From Rhodospirillales bacterium (GTDB lineage Bacteria > Pseudomonadota > Alphaproteobacteria > Rhodospirillales > Defluviicoccaceae), in the NCBI GenBank assembly GCA_016793875.1, contig JAEULG010000037.1, forward strand, positions 1-64,000: a stretch of DNA of 64,000 nt. Direction: 5' to 3'. Positions 10,114 to 19,416 of this stretch are shown piece after piece. Each line of letters begins with the position of its first letter. Position 1 is the stretch's first letter. The notes under the pieces were generated by a model. It was not told the DNA's origin, searched no databases, and worked only from the letters and a program-made list of their open reading frames with translations. The position numbers and the translations under genes were made by a program.

Positions 10114-10439
10114 GTGCCCGCGATCCCGTCCGCCACGCGCGCGCCGGGCTACTCGCCTCGCTCTACCGTCGCTGCGCCTGCCGCCCGCTCGGCATCGCAA
10201 GGCCCTTGCCACACCCGCCCGGATTATCCCGAAGACGCCGGCGAATGAGCGCTTGCAGCGAGCATGAACGGCGGCCGGCAACGCCTCCAGCCAGCCGCTT
10301 CCGCCCCTCTCCCGCCTCAGAAAACCCGTCTACACGCGATTGCAGCCGCCCGTGTTGCAAAATTACATTAAATTTTTCATATGGTTGCGGAGAAAAAGCC
10401 GGCTGGAAGGCGTTGCCGAATGGAAACCGGCTACACCGC

Positions 10440-10582
10440 GCAAATTTGTCGTTTGAATTTATCGATGCAAACTATTATCTGTTTGTTGTGCGGTGCAGCA
10501 CACGTCGAGCGATGTGAGTTGTGCCGTGCTTCTTGGACGTTTCCTCCCAAAACTCGGGCCGTCTCGTACGGCCCTTTTTTTT
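10440..10582 (+). ncRNA. Candidate small RNA ending in an intrinsic terminator
   Basis: This orphan terminator sits in a 660-bp gene-free stretch, so it must end some transcript. The hairpin GGGCCGT-CTCGT-ACGGCCC (10556-10574) is followed by eight T (10575-10582). Just upstream is TTTCCTCCCAAAA (10540-10552), an anti-Shine-Dalgarno-like CCUCCC stretch of the sort used by trans-acting alphaproteobacterial sRNAs. An AT-rich segment at 10350-10385 and 10445-10480 could hold the promoter, but no -35/-10 pair has good spacing. The 5' end is therefore a guess. No family identity is claimed. Confidence 0.4.
10556..10582 (+). terminator. Orphan rho-independent terminator
   Basis: This is a perfect 7-bp stem GGGCCGT/ACGGCCC with a 5-nt loop and an 8-T tail. 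No coding gene on the plus strand ends nearby: the OmpA-like gene already has its own terminator 440 bp earlier. It therefore probably ends a non-coding transcript. Confidence 0.85.
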
Positions 10583-10772
10583 GGGTGGCGTTGATGCCGG
10601 CATCGCCGGTCGAAGGCAAGCCGGAAGCAACCGGCGGCCGTCCCCTCCCCCAATCCCGCCGATGAGCCCTCGCCGGCGCGCATGCGCCCGCACCCATCCA
10701 GACGAGACCGCTGGCTGTGGGGCATCCCGCAGGGAATGCGGGCGCCGCGGCTCCGCCGCCGTCAGGACGGCG

Positions 10773-11687
10773 TCAGCGCACCCTCAGCACCTCGGGATCG
10801 ATCTGGCTGAGCGTTTCGATCAAGTGCGTCAGCGCCGCCTTCACCCGTGGCAGCCCGACCGCCGGCGCGATCCGCAGCTCGTCCATGTAGAGGGAACGGT
10901 TGACCTCGATCTGCAGGGCGTGGAGACCCTCTTTCGGTCGCGCGTAGTGCCGGGTGGTGTAGCCGCCGGCGTAGGGGACATTGCGGCGCACGGTGAATCC
11001 CTGGCCGCGCAGGGCGTTTTCCGCCACCGCAGTAACCGCCGGGGCGCACGAAGTCCCGTGACAGTCGCCCAGCACGATGTCTAGGCGGCGCAATCCCGGA
11101 TCCGCGTCCATCGGCCCGCCGATGGACGGCATGGAATGGCAGTCCACCAGCAGGTAGCAGCCGAAGCGCCGCCGCGTCCGTTCCAGCAGGTGCTGCAGGG
11201 TCGCATGGTAGGGAAAGTAGTGCGCCTCGATCCGCCGCCGCGCCTGCTCGAAATTCAGCTTGTCCTGGTAGATCTCCTCGCCGTTGGCGACGACCTTGGC
11301 GATCGTCCCCAACCCGCCGCCCACCCGCGGCGATGCGGTGTTGACGAAGTCGGGCAGCGGCGCATCGAACATGCCGGGGTCGAGTTCGAACGGCTCCCGG
11401 TTCGGATCGATATAGACGCGGGGAAAATGCGCGCGCAGCAGCGGCGCCCCCATCCCGGGAGCTGCGGAAAACAGCTGATCGACGAAGGCGTCCTCGGAGC
11501 GGCGCAACGACAGCGCCGTTAACCGCGAGGCGGCGACGAACTCCGGCGGATAGTCCTGACCGCTGTGCGGCGATGCGAATACCAGCGGAACACGATGATC
11601 GTCCGGCTCGACGACCGAATGCGACCACCGCTGAGCTCCGTCCCCCCCGGCCGATTGCATGAGGGGGTCTTCGTCCGGTGCCACCAT
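10773..11687 (-). CDS. N-formylglutamate amidohydrolase family protein
   Basis: This is a zinc-dependent hydrolase of the HutG/FGase family, which releases formate and glutamate from N-formylglutamate in histidine degradation. The signature blocks are VPLVFASPHSGQDYP (about residues 32-46 from this start), PRVYIDPNREPFELDP, LLVDCHSMPS and GGYTTRHYARP. The start is ambiguous. ATG 11687 has GGAGGG immediately before it, with almost no spacing. ATG 11660 (MQSAGG) would give 295 aa and no clear ribosome-binding site. The open frame continues upstream to 11987 but overlaps the divergent icd promoter region. No other hut genes are adjacent, so the physiological substrate is uncertain. Confidence 0.85.
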   Translation of the reverse strand: MVAPDEDPLMQSAGGDGAQRWSHSVVEPDDHRVPLVFASPHSGQDYPPEFVAASRLTALSLRRSEDAFVDQLFSAAPGMGAPLLRAHFPRVYIDPNREPFELDPGMFDAPLPDFVNTASPRVGGGLGTIAKVVANGEEIYQDKLNFEQARRRIEAHYFPYHATLQHLLERTRRRFGCYLLVDCHSMPSIGGPMDADPGLRRLDIVLGDCHGTSCAPAVTAVAENALRGQGFTVRRNVPYAGGYTTRHYARPKEGLHALQIEVNRSLYMDELRIAPAVGLPRVKAALTHLIETLSQIDPEVLRVR

Positions 11688-12001
11688 CCCTCCGATCAGC
11701 AGGCGCGATCCGGCAGGCCCGGCCTGCCGGTCGTGCATCCGCACGCTGTGCGACTTAGGACGATCTGCCCGTGGGAGCAAGGGGAGAACGTCGGGAGAAC
11801 CTGGGAGAACCAGCCGCAACCCTGGCCGGCCGACGCACCGGCGGGAGTCGAGATCCTGGCCGACGTGCCGGGATGCGTTTGCCGGTGATCTTGCCAAAGC
11901 GGAGCGGCCCGCGTAGGTTTCGCCGCCGTGCGAATCCTTCGCGCCACGGGGAGCAGCTTGGCGGGCTAACCCGGCGGTACCGCTCACGCAAGAGGGAGAG
12001 A

Positions 12002-13219
12002 ATGCAGAAGATCAAGGTGGCGAAGCCCGTCGTCGATCTCGATGGCGACGAAATGACCCGGGTGATCTGGTCGAAGATCAAGGAAAAGCTGATCCTGCCG
12101 TATCTCGACATCGACATCCGCTACTTCGACCTCGGCATGGAGCATCGGGACGCCACCGACGATCAGGTGACCATCGATGCCGCCAACGCCATCAAGGAAC
12201 ACGGCGTCGGCGTCAAGTGCGCCACCATCACCCCTGACGAAGCGCGGGTGAAGGAGTTCGCGCTGAAGAAGATGTGGAAGTCGCCGAACGGGACGATCCG
12301 CAACATCCTCGGCGGCACTGTGTTCCGTCAGCCGATCATCTGCCGCAACGTTCCCCGCCTGGTGCCGGGCTGGACCAAGCCGATCGTCATCGGCCGTCAT
12401 GCGTTCGGCGATCAGTACCGCGCGACCGACTTCGTCGTGCCCGGCAAGGGCAAGCTGACCATCCGCTTCACCCCCGAGGACGGCGGCACCCCCATCGAGC
12501 AGGATGTCTTCGCCTTTCCTGGCGGCGGCGTCGCCATGGCGATGTACAACCTCGACGAATCGATCCGGGGCTTTGCCCGCGCCTGCCTCACCTACGGGCT
12601 CGACGTCGGCTGGTCGGTGTACCTCTCCACCAAGAACACCATTCTCAAGGCCTACGACGGCCGCTTCAAGGACCTGTTCGCCGAGATCTATGAAGGCGAG
12701 TTCAAGGACCGGTTCGCCGCCAAGGGAATCGTCTACGAGCACCGCCTGATCGACGACATGGTCGCTTCGGCCCTAAAGTGGGAGGGCGGATTCGTCTGGG
12801 CCTGCAAGAACTACGACGGCGACGTGCAGTCGGATTCGGTGGCGCAGGGCTTCGGCTCGCTCGGCTTGATGACCTCGGTGCTGCTGACCCCGGACGGCAA
12901 GACGGTGGAGGCGGAAGCCGCCCACGGCACCGTCACCCGTCACTTCCGCGAACACCAGAAGGGCCGCCCCACCTCGACCAACCCGATCGCATCGATCTTC
13001 GCCTGGACGCGCGGCCTGCACTACCGCGGTCAGTTCGACGGCACGCCCGAGGTGGTCGAGTTTGCGAGCAAGCTCGAGCAGGTATGCGTCGAGACCGTCG
13101 AGAGCGGCGCCATGACCAAAGACCTCGCCATCCTCATCGGCCCGGACCAGCCGTGGATGACGACCGAGCAGTTCCTCGACAAGCTTGATGAGAACCTCCG
13201 CCGGAAAATGGCGGCCTGA
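12002..13219 (+). CDS. icd: NADP-dependent isocitrate dehydrogenase
   Basis: This TCA-cycle enzyme oxidatively decarboxylates isocitrate to 2-oxoglutarate with NADP. It belongs to the eukaryotic-like homodimeric subfamily common in alphaproteobacteria (405 aa, starting [19 protein letters not shown]). Substrate- and metal-binding segments include [28 protein letters not shown] and [22 protein letters not shown] 12002 follows AGAGGGAGAG, a good ribosome-binding site. The open frame extends upstream in phase to 11771, but that part is spacer. It is divergent from the amidohydrolase gene. Confidence 0.97.
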   Translation: MQKIKVAKPVVDLDGDEMTRVIWSKIKEKLILPYLDIDIRYFDLGMEHRDATDDQVTIDAANAIKEHGVGVKCATITPDEARVKEFALKKMWKSPNGTIRNILGGTVFRQPIICRNVPRLVPGWTKPIVIGRHAFGDQYRATDFVVPGKGKLTIRFTPEDGGTPIEQDVFAFPGGGVAMAMYNLDESIRGFARACLTYGLDVGWSVYLSTKNTILKAYDGRFKDLFAEIYEGEFKDRFAAKGIVYEHRLIDDMVASALKWEGGFVWACKNYDGDVQSDSVAQGFGSLGLMTSVLLTPDGKTVEAEAAHGTVTRHFREHQKGRPTSTNPIASIFAWTRGLHYRGQFDGTPEVVEFASKLEQVCVETVESGAMTKDLAILIGPDQPWMTTEQFLDKLDENLRRKMAA

Positions 13220-13334
13220 TGCGATGCGGGCGGCGCCGAGTGCTGATGCTTGACCGGCGCCGTCCGATTGTCTACACGTTCACTTGACAAAGCACGGCTC
13301 AGACCGCTGCGGTAGTTTTGGAGATCGACGACCT

Positions 13335-13619
13335 ATGGCCCGCCGCTGCCCGATCACCGGCAAGGGCGTGATGAGTGGCAACAATGTCAGTCACGCCAAC
13401 AACAAGACCCGACGACGTTTCCTGCCCAATCTGCAAGAGACGTCAGTCATGAGTGACGCCCTCGGCCGGCCGGTCCGCTTGCGCGTCTCGACCAATGGCC
13501 TGCGAACGATCGAGCACAAGGGCGGCATCGATGCTTTCCTGGGCAAGGCTAAGAGTGCGCGGTTGACGCCCGAGTTGCGTCGCTTGAAACGCCGCATTGC
13601 CAAGGCGACTGCTGTTTGA
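13335..13619 (+). CDS. rpmB: 50S ribosomal protein L28
   Basis: This 94-aa large-subunit protein has the L28 signature [20 protein letters not shown], followed by [13 protein letters not shown] and a basic C terminus. ATG 13335 is the family start, with a GGAG about 12 nt upstream. The in-phase upstream ATG at 13284 would add 17 unrelated residues. A TTGACA lies at 13284-13289, but no -10 is found at the right spacing. Confidence 0.97.
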   Translation: MARRCPITGKGVMSGNNVSHANNKTRRRFLPNLQETSVMSDALGRPVRLRVSTNGLRTIEHKGGIDAFLGKAKSARLTPELRRLKRRIAKATAV

Positions 13620-13873
13620 ACACAGGGCTGAAGCAGATCAACCGCGATAGGATTTTCGCTGGAATATCTGGGCCGGTACGGATTGTTCACTCGCTGAAGG
13701 GCGAGGTTATCTCGGGTGACGGCGGCAGGTGAGCTCGCGCAAAGCGGCGCACCGGCAAGCTGGGGCGGCTGCCACGCCGTCCTCTGTCGATGTCGGGCTG
13801 GCCGGGTCGGCAGCCCTTCCCCCGCCGGAACCCTGGGGATGCCCGTAGGACTAACGGACTTGAGGGGCTGGCG

Positions 13874-14866
13874 ATGCGCTTGCTGCTGATCACCGGGGCG
13901 CCCCGGTCGGGCACGACTGCTGTCGGCTACAACCTGGCGTTGCCGCGTTCGGCCGGATTGCTCTACGAGCCGTTCAATTACCGGTCGGGTCTGCGCGAAA
14001 TCGATCGCCCCTTCGAGATGCCGGGAGCCTTCGGCTTCACCGAAGCCAAGCTTGACGCCATCGTCGAGCGTATCGGCAAGCTCGATCTGCAGATCAAGAC
14101 CGGCCGGCGACCGGAAGACACACCGATGAAGTCTATCGCCAAGACCTTCATCGGCAGCCGCTCAAACCTCTCCTACCTGCTGTGCCGGCTCAACCCGCTG
14201 CTGCAGACCATCGTCTGGAAGGATCCAATGGCGGTGTTCGCGTCGCGCGACGTCGCGGTGCGCCACGGCATCACCACGGTGGCGACGGTGCGGCCGCCTA
14301 ATGCCGTCGCCGCCAGCTACAAGCGGCTGAACTGGCAGCCGGACGTCGATGGGCTGATCGCCGCCTTCCGGGAGAAAGGCTGGACGGCAGACATTCCGCA
14401 GATCGACGCCGCGGCGGCGCGGACGCCGGCGGTGCTCGGGGCGATGATCTGGACGATGGTCTACAACCGCCTGATGGTCTGGGCGAACGAGACCGACCTG
14501 CTGCACCTGATCAACGTCCAGGATGTCGTCGATGATCCCATCGGCACCTATCGCGATCTCTATTCGCTGTGCGAGCTGCCGTGGAGCGAGCGCGTCGAGC
14601 GTGCCATCGCCGCCAGCTACGCGGCGAAGGCGACGGCGAAGAAGAAGGCCGGCATCGAAACCCTGCCGCAGGTGGCCCACGTTCGGAATCGCGACCTCAG
14701 CCGGATCAACGAGTACGGCAAGCAGCTGCTGACCGGCGACGAGAAGGAGATCGTGGCGGCAATCAGCGAGGCAACCTGGCGCGATCTGCGGGCGGTGTGC
14801 ACCCGCCACTTCGCCCGCATCCGCCGTCCCCGGCCGATGGAGGGGCCGCTCGCCGCCGCTTCGTAG
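13874..14866 (+). CDS. Sulfotransferase-like P-loop protein
   Basis: This 330-aa cytoplasmic protein has an N-terminal 5'-PSB loop, LLLITGAPRSGTTAVGYNLA (about residues 3-22), the phosphosulfate-binding P-loop of sulfotransferases. Further family-type positions include KDPMAVFASRD and TVATVRPPNAVAASYKRLNW (about 137-156), resembling the 3'-phosphate-binding region. The acceptor is unknown. Surface polysaccharide is a guess, since no glycosyltransferases are adjacent. ATG 13874 is preceded by GAGGGGCTGG. It is the last ordinary gene before the accessory region. Confidence 0.75.
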   Translation: MRLLLITGAPRSGTTAVGYNLALPRSAGLLYEPFNYRSGLREIDRPFEMPGAFGFTEAKLDAIVERIGKLDLQIKTGRRPEDTPMKSIAKTFIGSRSNLSYLLCRLNPLLQTIVWKDPMAVFASRDVAVRHGITTVATVRPPNAVAASYKRLNWQPDVDGLIAAFREKGWTADIPQIDAAAARTPAVLGAMIWTMVYNRLMVWANETDLLHLINVQDVVDDPIGTYRDLYSLCELPWSERVERAIAASYAAKATAKKKAGIETLPQVAHVRNRDLSRINEYGKQLLTGDEKEIVAAISEATWRDLRAVCTRHFARIRRPRPMEGPLAAAS

Positions 14867-15089
14867 CGCGAGCAATTGCCGGAGGAGCGGCACCATCGCC
14901 ACCATCACACGATGTCACGGTGCGGACCCGCGGCGCCGACGCTAGGGCGATTGCCGTAGCCAGGGTACGGCTTCACCGGCTTCGTCGTCCAAGACGGGAC
15001 AGATCACCCGCCGCAAAATCCGGACACATCACGAGCTAGAGCATCGCCGCATTGACTGGAATCTCTGAGAGGGATTCCCGAGGTGCCAA

Positions 15090-15645
15090 ATGTGCGATTC
15101 TCTTCGTCAGGATCCCCAAGATGCGGTGTCGGACGATGTGGGGCAGGAGGCGGCGCTCGCCGCGCGGATCCCGGCGGAGCCGGACATCACGCTGGCCCGC
15201 CTGCAGGACTGGCTCGGCGATCGGCATGACGGTTGGCTGAGCAGTGGCGGCCTATGGGCGGCGGTGAAGCGGCTCGGCTTCACATTCAAAAAAACCCGGC
15301 GGCGAGCGAGCAGGTGCGGCCGGACGTTGCCGCGCGCAGGGCTGGGTGGAGCGCGGCCCAGCCGTTCATTGATCCCCAGCGCCTGGCCTTCATCGATGAA
15401 ACGCGCGTCAATACCAAGATGACCCGCCTCTACGGGAGTGCACGGCGCGGCGAGCGGGTGAAGGGTGCGGCGCCGTTCGGGCACTGGAAAACCATGACCT
15501 TCGTGGCCGTCCTCAGGCTCGACGGCATCACTGCTCCCGTGCTGCTCGACGGCGCCATGGACGGCGAGGCCTTCCGGCTTTACGTCGAACGCGTCCTCGC
15601 ACGAGCTCAAGCTTGGCGACATCGTCGTCATGGACAATCTGCCGG
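15090..15645 (+). pseudogene. IS630-family transposase remnant (frameshifted, 3' truncated)
   Basis: Pieces of an IS630-type transposase are spread over three frames. The first is PDITLARLQDWLGDRH with LWAAVKRLGFTFKK (15180-15295). The second is SEQVRPDVAARRAGW with RLAFIDETRVNTKMTRLYG and GHWKTMTFVAVLRLDGITAP (15300-15600). The third is KLGDIVVMDNLP (about 15612-15645). The first catalytic Asp (FIDET) and second (VMDN) are present, but the third acidic residue and everything after it are gone. The first phase change sits in a run of seven A at about 15288-15294, where some IS630 elements use programmed frameshifting. The second, near 15600, is a plain lesion. No terminal repeats are evident. 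Confidence 0.75.
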
Positions 15646-15843
15646 CACTTTCCGCCAACCCTTTGATCAAGTAGCGGAAACGACATCAAAGCCGCCCGTT
15701 CCGACGCTGGCGGCGCCGGCAAATCGGCAAAAACCGAGATTTGGCTGCCGTTCCTGAATACGTATCGAACGATGTGCATTGCGCCGGGACCGGAGATGCG
15801 GCGGCTGCTGGAGGATGTCCGGGCACTCGTCGCGGCCGCGTAA
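15646..15843 (+). pseudogene. Tail of a serine recombinase gene
   Basis: Directly abutting the IS630 remnant, the sequence encodes TFRQPFDQVAETT. This closely matches TFRQPFDLLAETT near the C terminus of the intact recombinase at 38541-40163. After a phase change in the variable linker it continues KTEIWL, again matching the intact gene (KSEIWL). It then reads an extra 35-residue tail, PFLNTYRTMCIAPGPEMRRL..., ending in TAA at 15841-15843. The intact recombinase lacks this tail because its frame runs into tRNA-Gln. The fragment is either a decayed second recombinase or the other half of the integration junction. Confidence 0.65.
15734..15747 (+). repeat. Left copy of a 14-bp direct repeat (candidate att site)
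   Basis: CCGAGATTTGGCTG is identical to 40093-40106, where its last six bases are the 3' end (CAGCCA on the minus strand) of tRNA-Gln. The same orientation and the position at the far edge of the accessory region fit an attachment-site duplication. Because both copies lie in recombinase C-terminal coding sequence, common ancestry of the genes is the competing explanation. Confidence 0.55.
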
Positions 15844-15980
15844 CGGGCCCAAGGTGTTCGGGATAGAGGTCGGGGGGCGGCTCAAAGCTGAGCACCCGCT
15901 TGCGTCAATCCGCTCCCGCATTGCCTGGATCGGCCGCGCAAGGCTAAAGTTCCCCCAGTCGCGGCAAAGGGGGGAGGGGA

Positions 15981-18900
15981 ATGGGCGGCGCGGGGGACAG
16001 GCGGGGCGTGCGTCTGCTGCATCTCTCCGACATCCACTTCCGGAAGCGGACGGCCTGGGATGCCGACCCGCTGCTGCGGGCGCTGACCCGCTTTATTGGT
16101 GAGGAAGTCGAGCGGGACGGGGCACCGGACCTAGTGGCGATCACCGGGGACTTGGCGTTCTCCGGGAGCGATACGGAGTACGATCTCGCCCGCACGTGGC
16201 TCGATGCGCTGTGGGGACCCTTCGTCGACTTGCCACGCGACCGGCTGCTGCTGGTGCCGGGCAACCACGACGTCGACCGGAGCAAGGTTGGCCGGGTGGC
16301 GAGGCTGAGCCAAAAGGACCTGCTCGACGGGAAGTCCCAGGAAAATATCGCGGCGGTGCTGGCCGACAACGAAGAATGCCGCGTGCTGCTGGACCGCCAT
16401 ACTGCCTACCTGAAGTTTCTCTCCGGCTGGCTGGGCGCGGAGCAATATGTTCCCTGGTGGGAGCGCTCGATCCCGGTCGGCGACACGACAGTGCACGTGG
16501 CGGGGCTCGATTCAGCGTGGATGGCGTGCGGCGACGAGGACCGCGGGCGGCTGCTGCTCGGCCGCTGGCAGCTCAACCAGACGGTGCTTTCGCCGGGTGC
16601 CGAGGGCGCCGACTGGCGCATCGCGCTGCTGCACCACCCGTGGGACTACCTTGCCGAGTTTGATTGCCACGAAGCCCGCGCCGCCATCCACCAGCACCGC
16701 GACCTGCTGCTGCGCGGCCACCTGCACTTTCCGCAGACCGAACGGATCGCTCCGCCGGACCCGGGCCGCGCCTGCCTGGAGCTGGCGGCGGGGTGCGTCT
16801 ACGAGAACAGCCGGTACCAGAACGCCTTCCAGTGGATCGAGCTGCTGCCGGAGAAGCGGGTGCGCGTGCAGTTCCGCGCCTGGATCCAGGGCGCCTGGAC
16901 CACCGACCGCAACCAGCCGGGCTGCACGGAGGGTCACGCTGACTTCCCTCTCCGGGTCAAGTCGGAACGCACGCAAGGCCGTGCCCGCGGTCGATCGGTT
17001 ACGCCTGCGATCCCGCCCGAGTACGTCGCCTGGCTGCGGCACAGCTACCAGAGGGTGGACCTGCTCGGGGCGAAGCAGGGAGGCCGGGCGGTCACGCTGG
17101 ACCATGTCTACGTGCCGGCGCTGGTGCGCCCGCCCGCGCCGAAGGCGGCTGGGCTCGATCCCGCCAAGCAGGAGAAGCAGAACCCGATCCCGCTGCTACA
17201 GCGCCTCGACGCCGAGTCACTTTACATCCCGGCGGCGGCCGGGGCGGGCAAATCGACGTTCTGCCGGTGGGCGGTGCTGCAGAGCATCGCCGACAGAGAC
17301 CTCGCACATCCGGTTCCGCCGCCGGAGGAGTTCGCTGAGCCGGTGCCCGCGTCCCTGAGAGGCCGGCTGCCGCTGCTGGTGCCGCTGCGCGAGTTCTGGC
17401 GGCGCATGCCGTGCGGTCGTGGCGAAAGAATGTGGCACCGCCTCGATCTGGAGCGGGCGCTTGCCGGCTGGATCGATGCCTCGCCGCCCGCCGGCCTGAC
17501 GGCCAAGCTTCTTGCCGCTCACTTGCGAGCTGGCAGCGCGTTCGTGCTGCTGGACGGTCTGGACGAGGTCGCCGTCACCGACGTGCGTGATAGCGTCACC
17601 TGCTATCCGCGTGAACTGCTGCTGAGCGGCCTCGCCGACGCGCTGCCGGGATGGCTGAAGGCCGGCAACCGGGTCCTGCTGACCAGCCGGCCTTATGGCC
17701 TCGACGAGGCCGGCGTGCACCGCCTGGGATTGCCGCAAGCCCCGCTGGAAGCGCTGCCGTCACCGCTCCAGGACCTGTTCGTCACCCGCTGGTTCCACAC
17801 GCTGGGCAAGCCGGAAAAGACCGGCGATCTGATCGACACTATCCGTGGCCGCGAGGATCTCCAGCCGCTGGTGGAAAATCCGATGCTGCTCACCGCCATC
17901 TGCGTGCTCTACGACAACGGCGGCCGGCTGCCGGAGGACAGGTACCAGCTCTACAAGGAGATTGTCGCGGCGGTGCTGCACAACCGCTATCCCGGTGATG
18001 CGAGCCAGCGCGATCCGGTCGAGCGGCGGCTGGAGGCGGTGGCGCTCGGCATGCACCGGGGCAACGGCGAAGCGCCGCGTGTGAGCCCTGCGCCCGAGGT
18101 GAGTTGCTTCGAGGTGGAGCACTGGCTCGCGCGCTTCGCCGAATTGAACCCCGCCACGGAGAGCGGCCAGACGGTGGTCACCGACCGGCGCGATGACCTG
18201 CTGAACCAATCCGGCCTGCTGGTGCCGCGACCGAACGAGCGCGCTGCGTTCTACCATCTGAGTTTTCAGGAGTTCCTCGCGGCGCAGCGGCTGGCGCGTC
18301 TAGCCCGCCTTGCCGGCCGCGCAAACGATATCGAGGATGTTTTCCGCGAGCGCCGACCGATCCCCGAATGGCGGTCGACGCTGCTGTTCCTCTTTGCCGC
18401 GCAGATCGTTGACCGGGATGCCGAGTGGGGACTGGGTCTGCTCGCCCGGCTGATCGCCGATCAGGATCGGGCGGCGGTAAAGGCGAATCCGGTGCCGGCG
18501 GTGTTCGTTGCCGAGGCGCTGGAGCTGTGCCTCGCCAAGATGTACGCGGTGCCGGACGCCCTCGCCGAGCGGTTCCGCCGCCTCACGCTCGAGGCGATCG
18601 CGGACGAGGTCGAGCTGAAGTCGCGGCAGTCGCTGGGACTGTGCCTGGGACGGCTGGGCGACCCGCGGATCGTGAGCCTGCGCGATCCCGAGGCATACGT
18701 CGAGGTGCCGGCCGGCACCTACCCCTACGGCGATAATGGGGAGACGATTGAGATCGCGGCGGCCTTCCGCATCGGCCGCTATCCGGTGGCCAACAGTCAG
18801 TACGCGGAGTTCATCGAGGCCGGCGGGTATGCCGAGCGGCGATGGTGGTCGGACGGTGGCTGGGCCTGGCTGCAGCAGGAGAACGTCAGCGAGCCCATGC

Positions 18901-19376
18901 GGTGGCGCGACCGGCGTTGGAACGGCCCGAACCAGCCGGTGGTCGGGGTGAGCTTCTGGGAAGCGGAGGCGTGCTGCGCCTGGGCCCGCTGCCGGCTGCC
19001 GAGCGAGCAGGAGTGGGAGGTGGCCGCACGGGGGCCCGCCAGCCTCGAATATCCGTGGGGGAACGATTGGGAAGACGGCATCTGCAACAGCGATGAGGCA
19101 GGACTCGGAGTGACGTCGCCGGTGGGGCTGTTTCCCCGCGCCCGGCAGGCTGAACGCGATATTGAGGACCTGGCCGGCAACGTCTGGGAGTGGTGCGCCA
19201 GCTTCTACAACCGATCCGACAAGGCTTTCTCGGAAGTCCGTGTGGTTCGCGGCGGGTCGTGGAGCTTCTTCCGCGAGTACGCGCGCGCGTCCTTCCGCTT
19301 CAGGGTCCGCCCGTTCGGCCGGGACGACGATCTGGGGTTTCGTGTGGTTTGTTCGTCGCCCATTGACGAACACTGA
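15981..19376 (+). CDS. DGR target 1: metallophosphoesterase-NACHT NTPase-FGE/CLec variable protein
   Basis: This 1131-aa protein has three parts. Residues 10-300 form a calcineurin-like phosphoesterase with all metal motifs: LSDIHF (15-20), ITGDLA (54), PGNHDVD (94), LLHHPW (217) and GHLHF (245). Residues about 400-880 are a NACHT/STAND NTPase with Walker A AAAGAGKSTF (418), Walker B VLLDGLDEVA (about 523) and LLTSRPYG. The C-terminal 225 residues (from EVPAGTYPYGDNG) form a formylglycine-generating-enzyme-like, C-type-lectin-fold domain. This ends in RVVRGGSW plus the hypervariable strand (1095-1117) and [10 protein letters not shown] infer a conflict-system sensor-effector: the variable lectin-like domain binds a ligand, the NTPase oligomerises, and the phosphoesterase acts on nucleotide or nucleic acid. 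A strong GGGGAGGGGA site precedes ATG 15981. Confidence 0.9.
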   Translation: MGGAGDRRGVRLLHLSDIHFRKRTAWDADPLLRALTRFIGEEVERDGAPDLVAITGDLAFSGSDTEYDLARTWLDALWGPFVDLPRDRLLLVPGNHDVDRSKVGRVARLSQKDLLDGKSQENIAAVLADNEECRVLLDRHTAYLKFLSGWLGAEQYVPWWERSIPVGDTTVHVAGLDSAWMACGDEDRGRLLLGRWQLNQTVLSPGAEGADWRIALLHHPWDYLAEFDCHEARAAIHQHRDLLLRGHLHFPQTERIAPPDPGRACLELAAGCVYENSRYQNAFQWIELLPEKRVRVQFRAWIQGAWTTDRNQPGCTEGHADFPLRVKSERTQGRARGRSVTPAIPPEYVAWLRHSYQRVDLLGAKQGGRAVTLDHVYVPALVRPPAPKAAGLDPAKQEKQNPIPLLQRLDAESLYIPAAAGAGKSTFCRWAVLQSIADRDLAHPVPPPEEFAEPVPASLRGRLPLLVPLREFWRRMPCGRGERMWHRLDLERALAGWIDASPPAGLTAKLLAAHLRAGSAFVLLDGLDEVAVTDVRDSVTCYPRELLLSGLADALPGWLKAGNRVLLTSRPYGLDEAGVHRLGLPQAPLEALPSPLQDLFVTRWFHTLGKPEKTGDLIDTIRGREDLQPLVENPMLLTAICVLYDNGGRLPEDRYQLYKEIVAAVLHNRYPGDASQRDPVERRLEAVALGMHRGNGEAPRVSPAPEVSCFEVEHWLARFAELNPATESGQTVVTDRRDDLLNQSGLLVPRPNERAAFYHLSFQEFLAAQRLARLARLAGRANDIEDVFRERRPIPEWRSTLLFLFAAQIVDRDAEWGLGLLARLIADQDRAAVKANPVPAVFVAEALELCLAKMYAVPDALAERFRRLTLEAIADEVELKSRQSLGLCLGRLGDPRIVSLRDPEAYVEVPAGTYPYGDNGETIEIAAAFRIGRYPVANSQYAEFIEAGGYAERRWWSDGGWAWLQQENVSEPMRWRDRRWNGPNQPVVGVSFWEAEACCAWARCRLPSEQEWEVAARGPASLEYPWGNDWEDGICNSDEAGLGVTSPVGLFPRARQAERDIEDLAGNVWEWCASFYNRSDKAFSEVRVVRGGSWSFFREYARASFRFRVRPFGRDDDLGFRVVCSSPIDEH
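19238..19359 (+). repeat. DGR variable repeat VR1
   Basis: This 122-bp segment aligns without gaps to the TR at 21164-21285. The 25-bp left flank and 28-bp right flank are identical and contain no A on the coding strand. In the central 69 bp (19263-19331), 19 of 26 TR adenines are replaced (to T, G or C) and none of the 43 non-adenine bases differs. It encodes residues 1095-1117 of target 1. Confidence 0.97.
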
Positions 19377-19384
19377 TCTCTGAC

Positions 19385-19416
19385 AGGGCGGCGCGCCAGC
19401 GCCGCCCTCGATTTTT
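19385..19416 (+). terminator. Hairpin downstream of VR1 (homing hairpin / terminator)
   Basis: The 9-bp stem AGGGCGGCG / CGCCGCCCT with a 6-nt loop lies 25 bp after VR1 and is followed by CGATTTTT. DGRs often need a hairpin or cruciform just downstream of the VR for efficient mutagenic homing. The same element recurs after VR2 and is absent after the TR. The T-run also makes it a plausible terminator for target 1. Confidence 0.8.

Noticed and set aside
11771-12001. N-terminal extension of icd and of the divergent amidohydrolase (to 11987)
   Set aside because: Both extensions overlap each other, lack family similarity, and better starts with ribosome-binding sites or conserved N termini exist downstream.
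13282-13334. TTGACA as the -35 of an rpmB promoter
   Set aside because: No acceptable -10 lies 16-18 bp downstream. The first AT-rich hexamer is 23 bp away.
14996-15040. Short sequence resembling insertion-sequence ends (GGACAGATCACCC, CCGGACACATCA)
   Set aside because: It looks like an IS remnant, but no matching partner end or transposase could be paired with it.
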